A stretch of DNA of 64,000 bases from Brasenia schreberi (Eukaryota > Streptophyta > Magnoliopsida > Nymphaeales > Cabombaceae), in NCBI GenBank assembly GCA_036023115.1, contig JAYKKT010000048.1:7274501-7338500 (forward strand), in the 5' to 3' direction. Position numbers and translations under genes: made by a program. Positions 23,422 to 33,039 of this stretch are shown here, in pieces (the first letter of the stretch is position 1; each line of letters begins with the position of its first letter). Below the pieces are notes generated by a model. That model was not told where the DNA came from and ran no database searches. It was given only the letters and a program-made list of their open reading frames with translations.

Positions 23422-23740
23422 TGTAATTACCGAGAAACTCAGCAAATAATAAACAATAGAAAAATATTGATAAAAAGAAGAGTAACAATAGAGATCGAAG
23501 GAGGGGGCGGACCTCCTCTTTCTCTCTCTTTCTTAATCACAGCAACTTAACCCTAATACAACCTATCAACCCTTATATAAGGAGCTATAAAATATAAAAT
23601 GACCAAAATACCCTTAGTACAGAAAATTATCAAAATACCCTTATGATTTCGAACAATTACAATAATATCTAAAACATCAAATTTACTATCCTAAACATCA
23701 ACCTTATTAAAACTGACTCTAAAACTCATATTCTTCAACA
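23422..23740 (-). repeat. Nested element, 3' LTR (complete)
   Basis: It begins TGTAATTACC and ends CTTCAACA on the plus strand, giving canonical TG...CA ends. It contains CTCTTTCTCTCTCTTTC and a palindromic TATA-like CTTATATAAGG near 23,572. It matches 28,122-28,318 over the shared part with scattered differences. Confidence 0.9.
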
Positions 23741-23769
23741 CCCCCCTCAAGTTGGGAGTGAGATACTTC

Positions 23770-24900
23770 GAACTCCAAACTTGCCAAAAAATCTTCATTT
23801 GTCTGTAACATTCTTCATCTGTCTTTATCACTGTTCTTTGGCTACAACATCTTCAACTCAGCCTTCTTGGTTGATCATATCAAGCAGCATCTCTGGCTAC
23901 AATATAAACTTAGTCTTCCTGGCTAATCATTTCAAGCAGCATCTATGGCTACAACATGAACTCAGCCTTCCTAACTGATCGTCTTAAGCAATATCTCTGG
24001 CTGCAACATCAACTCAGCCTTCCTGGTTGATCAGCATCTCTAGCTGCATCATTACCTCTACCTTCTTGGTTGATCATCATCATGACTTTCTTCACCAGAC
24101 GTACAAGCGATCTCTTCGAGGCTTCTGTAAAACAACCTGAACTATCAAGAACACAAGGGTAATACACTATCCTTCTATGGATATCGGTTGCTCTCTCTCT
24201 CTTTTTTCTTTTTCATAAAGTGATTCGACAGCTACACTTCAAAAGTCATGTTTTTCTACTCTTTAGAAAGCTGATCTGTTATGATAGGAGGTACTACTCC
24301 ACCATACACACTTCACACGGCTTTTCCTATGCCCCTTCACATGGTGGCTGCAGCCAATGTGTTGATTGGGTACCATCTCTCTACCACTCAAATAGCAGAA
24401 TACAGACATCTGCTTATACTAGTCAGTCTGTGCCCCTTCACATGGTAACTGCAACCGCTTTTCTAGCTCTCTTGGTTGTTTACTTCAGCAACCCAAGGTT
24501 TTAATTTTTTATGCTTCTTGGTGATACTGCCGCATTCTATACCAACAAATTCTTCTGGCCTCTTTTATGATTTGATTTGTCATGCATATGTGGTGACAAG
24601 TAAACTGATTTTCTGTGCTCTTTTCTGAATTTTACAACCCTCCATTTTTCAAGCAGCCTTCCTTGCTGCAACACCTTTTTTTAGCAACCTTCATGGTTGC
24701 AATATTCTTCAACTTAGCCTTCAAGTTGTTTATCTTCAGCAGCTTCATGGCTGCGATAATTTTCAGCAGCTTCTTGACTATAACAACTCTTCAATTCAGC
24801 CTTTATAGCTGTCTTTTCCAGCAGCTTTCATAGCTGTAAATTTCTGCATCTTCAATTGCTGCAAATATAATCATTTTTGCAGTCCTCATGACTGCGATTT
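23770..24900. repeat. CAGC-rich degenerate repeat region inside the nested element
   Basis: Two blocks of imperfect repeats. The block at 23,800-24,090 repeats a roughly 50-60-bp unit such as CAGCCTTCCTGGTTGATCAT followed by AAGCAGCATCTCTGGCTACA. The block at 24,640-24,900 repeats shorter CAGCAGCTTCATGGCTG-like units, several with alternating inverted GCTG/CAGC motifs. I see no coding logic. It occupies the 3' part of the minus-strand element, just before its polypurine tract. Confidence 0.75.
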
Positions 24901-25019
24901 CAGCATCCTTAGTAACTCTTTTATATAAACTTGCAAGAATCGGTAGATTGAAGACATTCCATCCAATCTGCCCACAACTGAACTTCGTCGCCCATACACA
25001 ACTGCCTTCTCTTTCTTCC

Positions 25020-25372
25020 TCCTCTAACCTAGTGCTCTTGGTCTCCTCTCTGAGATGCAATCTAATTTTTGTGCCACGACCAAGTGGTTCATTCCATGTA
25101 TCCTCTGATACTGCGAATGCACCATCTGCTTTCAATTCCTATACATATTGCTTGTCATCATTATGCTTGCTAATGACCTCAACATAGTCAGCAACAAGGT
25201 ACATAGAGTAAAACCCAACACCAAATTGTCCTATCAAGTTCAGGTCACCTCCACTCTGTATTTTCTCCACAAAAGCTGAAGTCCCCGACTTAGCTATGGT
25301 TCCCAAATTCTTGACGAGGTCCTCTTTTGTCATTCCAATACCATGGTCACGCAAGATCATAAAGAGTGGCAA
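25020..25372 (-). pseudogene. HSP90-7: Endoplasmin N-terminal (ATPase domain) fragment, displaced
   Basis: The reading frame encodes [20 protein letters not shown], then [20 protein letters not shown], the ATP-lid and glycine-rich part of the HSP90 nucleotide-binding domain, followed by KADGAFAVSEDTWNEPLGRG. An in-frame stop follows QYV, and similarity ends near RLHLREE. On the minus strand this N-terminal piece lies downstream of the C-terminal piece, the reverse of the order in an HSP90 gene. It is therefore a rearranged copy and not a gene. Confidence 0.88.
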
Positions 25373-25395
25373 TATTTTTATACTAATTTGAGGAT

Positions 25396-26950
25396 CTACA
25401 GCTCGTCTTTGACGTCTTCTGCTTCTTTAGCAGCTTCATCGTTCTTTGACTTTTCGTCCTCGGCATCATCAGCCTCTACCTCTTCCCCTACATCATCTTC
25501 TTCCTCTACGGTAGCTTATGGACTTATATTCAAGCTTGACTTCACTGAATCATAGATTTGGGATGCGAAGTCCTTCGGATCGTTGAGATTGAAACCACTC
25601 TCCATCAAAGCGGTGTGGTATATGAGTTGTGCTGTCTGCTTCACAACCTCATCCTGTGAGTCCTTCGCAACCCTCTCCCTCAATTCCTTGATAATAGGAT
25701 GCCTTGGGTTGATCTCGAGAACCCTTTTGCCACGCATATATGCCTGCCTACTGGCATCTGAAAGAGTCTGTGACTGCATTATTTTCTCCATGTTGGCGCT
25801 CCAACCATACTTGGATGTAACCACCACACAGGGAGTCTGATCCAAATGGTTACTCATCTTTACGCTGTCGACACCCTCACTTGAAAGTGAGTCCTTCCAC
25901 CAGTTCGTCAATTCCTTGAAAGACTCCTTAAGATCCTTGTGTTTTGATTCTTTTCCTAGTTTCAAACCCTCCTTGGACACATTCTGGAACTTCTTGTCCT
26001 CATAGTCCATCAGATATTGCATAAGGTACTCATCCACAGGATCAGTGAAGAGGATAACCTCATATCCCTTCTTTGTGAGCCTCTTAAGGAATGGTGAGTT
26101 CTCCAGTTGCTCCTTGTTGGTCCCTGTCAGGTAGAATATATCCTTTTGCCATGGTTTCATTCTCGATATGTACTGATCAAGTGATGCAAGCTTGCCTTCA
26201 GACTTTATGCTTTCAAATCTAAGAAGTTTTGCTAGGCGGTTTCTGTTAGATGAATCTTATATGATACCAAGTTTAATAGACTTCCCGAACTCTTTCCAGA
26301 ACTTGGCATACTGTCCCTTTTTCTCATTGTTTTCAGATTCAGCTGTAGCATCTGCTTTCTCTTTGTCATTAGATTCATCGGGATCTTCATCTGCAATCCG
26401 TCGGATCATATCAAGAGCTTTACCGATAAGTTTCTTCTTGATAGTCTTCAAGCTGCTGTGTTGTTGAAGCATTTCACGTGAAACCTTGAGTGGCAAAGTG
26501 TCAGAATCAACTAGACCCTTCAAAAACTTCATCAAACTCATCAGAGATGAATACACGACAAACGTATAACTTCAAGTTCGATTTGCTGTTGTAGTGGCTC
26601 AAATATAGATCATGTGGAGCCTTTGGAGGTACAAAGAGAACAGCCTTGAACTCTACATCACCTTCGATAGTAAAATGGCTTCAAGCTAATGGCTTCTCAT
26701 CATTTAAGTCCTTCGCAAGAGAGCGGTAAAATTTTGCGTACTCTTCATGAGAAACTTCCTTTGGACTTCTTAACCATATAGCCTTGACATCGTTCAAATG
26801 CTCCCACTCATAAGTTGTTTCCTTAATCGTTTTTGTCTTTGGCTTCTTTTCACCATCTTCCTCCTCAACGTCTTCCTCCTCTATTTTACCATTAAAGGAA
26901 TCTCTCTCACAGGAATCAGATTCTCCTTCATCCAACAACTCACCATCTGC
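25396..26950 (-). pseudogene. HSP90-7: Captured endoplasmin (GRP94/HSP90-7) middle and C-terminal region, processed
   Basis: An acidic linker (EEEDVEEEDGEKKPKTKTIK) leads into the middle domain (NDVKAIWLRSPKEVSHEEYA), then [40 protein letters not shown] and the C-terminal MRGKRVLEINPRHPIIKELR. It ends with an acidic tail and KDEL before TAG (25,398-25,396). KDEL identifies the ER paralogue. Lesions are a stop after DEKPLA, a frameshift with loss of a few codons after SDEFDE, a stop after KLGII, and a TAA after NISP. The frame runs without introns, whereas the plant genes I recall have many, so it derives from a spliced transcript. It lies inside the nested LTR element on the same strand as that element. 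Confidence 0.92.
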
Positions 26951-27690
26951 ATCGTCACCTTATGCTGTGCTGGCAGAATACCTGTATTTCCTTTATCTGC
27001 ACTAACTACTTTATTTATGTGGATAATGAATAGTAGTTAGGATAGCAGTTACCATTTTCCTTTCCCAAAAATGTGAGGATAAGACTTACTGGTTTACTTT
27101 CTCATCCAATTAGAAAGGGAAGTTTCCATAACTACTTTCCCACAAAATCAGGCAAGTACTTTGGAACTTTACTTTTACAACATTTGATTATTCAAAAAGT
27201 TTTGAAATTACCTTTCAAATCTTTCTTTCCACGATTTTGTGTAACCTTTCTTCACAAAAATCTGGAACACCATCATTTTTGGCAGCCAATCACCTTCCTT
27301 TTTTTTCTTTTTTTTTTCATGGTCTATTGGCACTTCCTCGTCTGCAATTGCAATCAGATCTTTCAGTTCCTCGTCTAGATTTTCCATTTCTTCTTCATCA
27401 TCATAATGAAGTGAGTCACCATCACTATCTTCCTCAGCCGCTTCATCATCATAATGTTATTCTCCACAATGAGTGACTGAGTGTAATGCACAAACTTCAC
27501 ATCCAACTTTGGCAGACTGAAGCTTCTTTGGAAACATTGAGACGAGCTTCTTTGGAAACCCAGGTTTTTCTTAACTCTTGTTTAGATGTTTCAGAAGGTT
27601 CAGATATTTCTTCAGACCTCACAGAATCTGCTGTATGGGTATTGTCAGGAATAGGTGCCTGTGAATGTGTTTTCCTTTTCTGAAATAAGC
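26950..27690 (-). other. Unassigned internal part of the nested element
   Basis: The minus strand has open stretches such as EISEPSETSKQELRKTWVSK and an acidic segment (MENLDEELKDLIAIADEEVP) followed by poly-Lys. They could be further captured host sequence. I recognise no family. Confidence 0.3.
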
Positions 27691-28105
27691 CTTCACTTAG
27701 ATCTATAGAAACATCCCCACTAGTAACATCCACGTTCTTGATCAAGAAACCCATATCCATGATATAGAGGTACACCGTTGAAGCTGTAGAGGACCATAGT
27801 CATCTCTGGAGCAGAGACAGTACATGTTCACATCGCAGCCTTCACATCAGTCTTTTGTGATCTTGCACTTCCGGAATCCTTTTTCTCATTTTTTTGTTCT
27901 GTTTGAAGCATACATATTAACCCATGGCTGCAAACGACTCAAAATTATATTGCAATGGGTTCCTCCAAGCTTGACGTCAACTTCAGCCTTGACGGGTGCT
28001 ATTACCTGCAAGGGGACATCAACTGACGACGTGACAACAACCTTTAATATTTTCAACACAAACGTCCTGCCTTCTCGCAAAAAAATGAATTTCACTCTAG
28101 GAGAT
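27690..28105 (-). pseudogene. Captured VPS13/chorein-like fragments
   Basis: Directly after the primer-binding site, the minus strand encodes VPLQVIAPVKAEVDVKLGGT, then CNIILSRLQPWVNMYAS. A second stretch near 27,740-27,820 encodes VSAPEMTMVLYSFNGVPLYH. Both resemble segments of large plant VPS13/UHRF1BP1-type lipid-transfer proteins as I recall them. They are short, in different frames and interrupted by stops. The assignment is by remembered motif similarity and is tentative. Confidence 0.45.
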
Positions 28106-28118
28106 GGCTCTGATACCA
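28105..28118 (-). other. Primer-binding site of the nested element
   Basis: The reverse complement reads TGGTATCAGAGCCA, complementary to the 3' end of plant initiator methionine tRNA as used by most copia-type elements. It lies three bases inside the right LTR and fixes the element's orientation as minus. Confidence 0.9.
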
Positions 28119-28121
28119 TAT

Positions 28122-28318
28122 TGTAATTACCGAGAAACACAGCGAATAATAAACAATAGAAAAATATTGATAAAAGAAAGAGTAACAATGGAGATCGGAG
28201 GAGGGGGGAGGCCGCCCCCCTCTTTCTCTCTCTTTCCAGCAACTTAACCCTAATACAACCTATCAACTCTTATATAAGGAGCTGTAAAACGTAAAGTGAC
28301 CAAAATACCCTTAGTACA
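28122..28318 (-). repeat. Nested element, 5' LTR (truncated)
   Basis: It matches the left LTR from TGTAATTACCGAG through CCAAAATACCCTTAGTACA, then stops. The remaining 122 bp seen in the left copy are missing. A 22-bp tandem repeat (TTTACAACATGATCAAAAATC-like) spans the junction where copia integrase resumes. Confidence 0.88.
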
Positions 28319-30680
28319 ACATGATCAAAAATCTTTTACAACATGATCAAAAATCAATTTGGAGCCACCATTAAGATTTTTAGATCAGATTCAGGAGGAG
28401 AATACATGTCAAATGAATTCCAAAAATTTATTAAATCAAATGAGATTTTTTATCAAAAGTCATGTACTAAAACACCTCAACAAAATGGCTTGGCTGAAAG
28501 GAAACATAGACATATTAATCATGTCGAACTATGTTAATTGCCAGTAATGTTCCTAAATTTTTATGGGCAGAAGCTACTCTTACTGTCGTTTATCTTATAA
28601 ATAAAATGCCTTCATCTAATCTTGAAAATATTTCTTCTTTTGAAAATTTATATAATATTTCTCCCTATTATGAAAGACTTAGAGTTTTTGGATGTAGATG
28701 TTTTGTGTATACAGATAAAAATGATAAATTGTCTCCTAGGGCTATTGAATGCATATTTTTTGGTTATGGCATAGACAAGAAGGGTTATAGGTGTTTTGAT
28801 CCAATTGATGACAAATTATATGTTTCTAAGGATGTAATTTTTTTTTGAGAATGATGCCTACTATAAGTCTAAATTCTTAGAAAATTCTGAATCTTCCATA
28901 TCTCAAGAATTTTTTAATCTAGAAGAAGACGATAATCGTGACTCTGTAGATCATCAGGATAATTCTCTTAAGAGTAGTGATGTTCCGAATACAACTGTTG
29001 ATTCCCGATCCATTGTTGAATCATTTTCATTACACTATACACGATGTCATAGAGAACCTGATGACACATGTCTAGAACCTAGGGTCTCAAAACCTCCCAA
29101 ACGTTTTGTTTCCTATGAATCTTTTGAACCCCAACACAAAAACTTGATTGCAACTCTTCATCAAGTTAAAAAACTTAAGTTTTATCATCAAGCTAATGGT
29201 ATTCCAGCATGGGAATATGCTATGAGGGATGAACTCAACGCCCTAGACAAAGCTCAGACATGGACAGTTGCACCCATTCTAAAGGATAAGAAGGTTATTC
29301 GATGTCGTTGGGCCTACAAAATCAAAACCCATAGCAATGGTCATATTGAGAGATATAAAGCGAGACAAGTTGCAAAGGATTATGCCCAAGAATATGGAAT
29401 TGATTATGATGAAACATTTGCCCCGGTTGCTAGGATGACCACATTTAGAATTCTCATAACCCTTAGTGCCATTAGGAAATGGGATATATATCAACTTATG
29501 TTAAAAATGTTTTTCTAAATGGTTATTTAACTGAAGAAGTTTATATGACTCCTCTTCCTGTTTTTAATGTTCCTCATGGTCATGCTCTTAAATTGCAAAA
29601 TGCCTTGTATGGTTTGAAACAAGCTCCTAAAGCTTGGTTTGATCGATTCAAAAAATTCATGCATTTGCATAATTTTACAACTTGCTATATTTATACTGCC
29701 TTGTTTATATGCAAAACAAAATCAGGTATTGTTATTCTACTATTATATGTGGACGATATGATCATCATTGAGAGTGATAAAGTAGGGATTACAGAGGTTA
29801 AACGTTATCTTCACCAAGAATTTGACATGAAAGACTTAGGCCTTCTTAATTATTTTTTGGACATTGAAATTACTAAAAACAATTGTGGGTATTTTATGTC
29901 AAAATTTGTAAATGATATCATTGAAAGGTCTGGTCTCACAGATACCAAAATAGTACACACCAGAAGTTCTTGGTACCAAGTTAAGATCCACTGATGGTGA
30001 AAAATTAGTTGATCCCACCCCGTACTGACAACTCATAAGTGCTCTTACCTATCTCACTATTACCAGACCAGATATTTCTCATGCAATTCATACGAGTTAA
30101 TTTCAGCAGGCACCAACTTGTGTTCATATGAGTGTTGTGTTATGCATCATTCGATAAGTTAGAAGTATTTCTAACAAGGGGGTTCTCTTAACTTCATCTT
30201 CATCTTTTGATTTATCTGTATATACGAATGCTAATTGGGGTGAAGATGTCAACAATAGACACTCTATGACTAGTTTTTGTGTTTTTCTAGGTGAATCACT
30301 TATCTTGGAAGTGTAAGAAGCAACAGAAAATATCACTCTCATCTACTGAAACTGAATATCGAGCCATGGTTATTGCGGCTACGGAGATCTCTTGGATTAC
30401 AGTTATTCTAGGTGATATGGGAGTTACTTTGCAACATCCGTATTGTGACAACAAAAGCGCCATGTACATTGCCTCCAACAACACCTTTCATGAAAGGACG
30501 AAGCATGTCGAGATGGATTGCCATTTTGTTCGTGAAAATTGTTTAAACAAGAAGATCACATTGTGTTATGTCACATTTGAGATGCAGCTAGCAGATTTCT
30601 TCACTAAATCTCTCTCAGCCACTCGTTTTCAATTTTTGTTGGACAAACTTTCGGTATATACCCCGTAAGTTTGAGGGGGG

Positions 30681-31042
30681 TGTTAATTGTAATAGGTACG
30701 GGCCACTAGGGCCCGTGTTTGATGCTGGACTGGCCTAAGCCATCAGGGCCTAGGGGGGCAGTCAACTAGCTGTTGGACTGCTGTGCAGTCCTGTGCACAG
30801 CAGCCAACCTTAAGGCTGGCTTTCTTGCTTTCTTTTATTTTTTCTCAATATCCATGAACATATGTAATCTCTATAAATACCCTACTCACGAATAAATCAT
30901 GCTGTTATAGTACAACTTTTGCTTTGTGTTTGACTTGCTTCCGCTCTATTGATTGATATTATACTCGAGTGACTTGGAATCTTGGCGATTTGTCGAAGTT
31001 GCATCGTGAGCACCAACCTTCGATCATCAACATCAATTTACA
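30681..31042 (+). repeat. Copia 1 3' LTR (362 bp)
   Basis: It starts TGTTAATTGTAATAGG right after the purine tract TTTGAGGGGGG and ends CATCAATTTACA before the target duplication GTAGC. A TATA-like CTATAAATAC lies at 30,871-30,880. Confidence 0.9.
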
Positions 31043-31047
31043 GTAGC

Positions 31048-31629
31048 TTATATAGTATTTGTGCTTGGTTCTTAGATAGCAATACCTTTTCCTTCTCAAC
31101 AGGAACCACACATATTTCCTTAAACAATATATTTAACTTTTCCTTGCAAATAAAGAGACAACTTGAACACTTGAAGTCCTTCATATGAAACTAGAAGAGC
31201 AGGCATTTTTCTCTTCATAATGAATTGGAGAATAGTTTTCTCATAATTTCAATTATGCCATCAAGTCAAAAGACAGATTTACCCCTGTTCTTTTAAAAAA
31301 TTATAGATTCGCTCGAGGGTTAAAAATTACGATTTTAACCCCGATCAGCTGCGAATTTTATAGAAATACCAAATAGTAATTTTACAAGTTTGTCCTCAGG
31401 GTTTTACAAAATTAAAAAAAGAGGATAAATAGATAAATTTACAATTTTGTCCCTTGATATCTTTTTAGGGGCAAAGAGGCACAAAACCCCTTAGAAAATT
31501 TTTCAAAAAGATTATTTGCTACATATCATGCATCACTTTAACATGTTTCTTGCTATGTGTGCTTGTGTTTTTGTGTTGGTTTCCTTTTTAGACCGCTTAA
31601 TTGTTATTTTTGCCAAACACATAAAAATG
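31048..31629. other. Sequence between the two copia elements
   Basis: No exon of the split gene is recognisable. No LTR matching 38,894-39,284 and no primer-binding site are found before the gag of copia 2, so the 5' end of copia 2 is missing or diverged beyond recognition. Confidence 0.5.
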
Positions 31630-32261
31630 AGTTCTAAGATATGTGTGTCGGAATTGGCAAAAACAGAAAAGATGAACGGTCTGAACTTTTAGACATGGAA
31701 GAGAAGAATTCCTTTGGCTCTAACACTAGAAGGTGTTGAGTATGTTTTAAAGGAAACCATGCGTCCACCCCCAAACGCAAATGAGAACAGTTAGAAATGT
31801 ATAAAACATTTCTAAAGGACGATACCATAGCAAGGATGATCATGTTAACCTACATGGAGGATGACTTGATTAGGGTCTTTGAAGAATATGAGATCGCAAA
31901 AGAGCTGTTTGACTCATTAACAGCTAAATATGATACAACTGTAAAATTACATATGCAATTGCTACTAGAGAAATACAATTCCTTCAGAATGAAAGGAGAA
32001 AATATAGTAGAGCATGTAAATCACATGTTGATAATGGCTAGAGACTTAGTCGTAGTAAAATCAGTCATCCTCGAACCGATACAGATATCAACAATATTGA
32101 ACAATCTACCTCCATCATGAAACATGGTCACCACTGCCCTAAGACTAGGGTCAGAAATCAACCTTTCTAAGTTGCCCCTTAAACTAGCAATAGAACAAGA
32201 ACATATGCTCAAAAATAAGAAAGAGAAATTGCTAGTGGTTTTGGATGAGTTAGCATCTAGC

Positions 32262-32475
32262 TCCAAGTCCAACCAGAAAAAGAAACCAAATAAAAGGTTT
32301 GGTAAGAATAACTAGAAAGGCGCTTAAAATTTTAAGAAATCACAGGAAGTCGCTTCTCGGGTCAAGTGTAGCTCCAAGTCCAATAAAAAAAAGAAACCAA
32401 ATAGGTAAGAATAACAAGAAAGACGCTCAAAATTTTAAGAAATCACAGGAAGCCATTTCTCGGGTCAAGTGTTTC
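32262..32475 (+). repeat. Roughly 105-bp tandem duplication before the zinc knuckle of copia 2 gag
   Basis: TAGCTCCAAGTCCAACCAGA through CTTCTCGGGTCAAGTG is followed by a second copy, TAGCTCCAAGTCCAATAAAA through ATTTCTCGGGTCAAGTG. The first copy contains a TAG stop and the second runs into the zinc knuckle. The duplicated peptide is a Lys/Asn-rich basic linker. Confidence 0.85.
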
Positions 32476-32545
32476 AACTGTGGAAAGATGGGACACTATA
32501 AAAGGGATTGCCACAACAAGAAAGGTAGAGAAAACCAGTGTTGTC

Positions 32546-32638
32546 CGTATCGCACCGTATCGTGGGCCACCACGATACGATACGGGGCCCCGTATCGTAG
32601 GTACGGGCGTATCGCACCGTATCGTGCGATACGCCCTG
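32546..32638. promoter_or_regulatory. Left subterminal repeat array of the hAT element
   Basis: I count five GTATCG and three CGATAC hexamers within about 95 bp, including the palindromic arrangement ACGATACGATACGGGGCCCC. Arrays like this bind transposase in characterised hAT elements; binding here is inferred. A further inverted repeat, GGGACCCTTATAAAGGGTCCC, follows at 32,638-32,658. Confidence 0.7.
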
Positions 32639-33039
32639 GGACCCTTATAAAGGGTCCCGGCCTGAGAGAAACCCACGATTTTTCGCGGGTTTCCTCTCTC
32701 CTTTTGGGTTCTTCAAGAACCCTAAGAGTCGATTTTCGCCTCCTTGGTGTTCAAAGCTCTAAAATCGTGCTCTACGGTGTCCGTCCAAGTCTCCAAACTC
32801 GGATTTAGGTATATTTTTAATATTTTTTTTCCATTTTTTCCTTTATATTTATTGTTTTTTTGTGTTATTTCGGGTTTTTTTTTGAATGACCAAATATGAA
32901 GTAATTAAGTGTGTGTATACGATTTTTATTGCATTCATGAAGTGGGAGACACTCGATTTGAGTGTTATTTGAAGATTGGGGGATTTACGAAGTGCTTTTA
33001 TTTTCAGGTTTTTGTTTAAATTAAAGTACTCCATTGAGA

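Larger units (their letters stand above)
23422..28318 (-). mobile_element. Nested non-autonomous LTR retrotransposon carrying host-gene fragments
   Basis: The left LTR is 23,422-23,740 (319 bp, TGTAATTACC...CTTCAACA). The right LTR is 28,122-28,318, truncated to 197 bp. Orientation is minus: TGGTATCAGAGCCA (28,118-28,105) is the initiator-Met primer-binding site next to the right LTR, and the reverse complement of 23,741-23,757 gives the polypurine tract CTCCCAACTTGAGGGGGG next to the left LTR. No gag or pol is detectable. The inside holds VPS13-like and endoplasmin (GRP94) fragments and a CAGC-rich repeat region. It interrupts copia 1 between its GAG-pre-integrase and integrase segments. The junctions lack a target duplication, and some 60 codons of copia integrase are missing, so the right side was deleted after insertion. 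Confidence 0.85.
21645..31042 (+). mobile_element. Ty1/copia retrotransposon 1 (host of a nested element)
   Basis: The element is bounded by the 5-bp target duplication GTAGC (21,640-21,644 and 31,043-31,047) and starts TGCTAATTG / TGTTAATTG. The order is partial 5' LTR, gag from ATG 21,894 (KYYQSWARIMKKYF...) with a zinc knuckle near 22,670 (CHYCKESGHIK, last Cys replaced by Tyr), protease (LDLGASFHMTH at about 22,870), GAG-pre-integrase (LWHKRLGHLDL, 23,240), integrase resuming at 28,322 (RSDSGGEYMS, TPQQNGLAERK), reverse transcriptase 29,150-29,990 with YVDDM, and RNase H 30,150-30,668. A purine tract TTTGAGGGGGG abuts the 3' LTR. Numerous stops and frameshifts make it inactive. It lies within the split At1g16860-like gene. 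Confidence 0.93.

Noticed and set aside
24888..26467. Plus-strand open frames opposite the endoplasmin fragments
   Set aside because: They are antisense shadows of the HSP90 coding sequence.
25020..26950. A functional host HSP90 gene
   Set aside because: Stops, a frameshift, reversed order of N- and C-terminal parts and location between LTRs show that it is a captured, dead copy.
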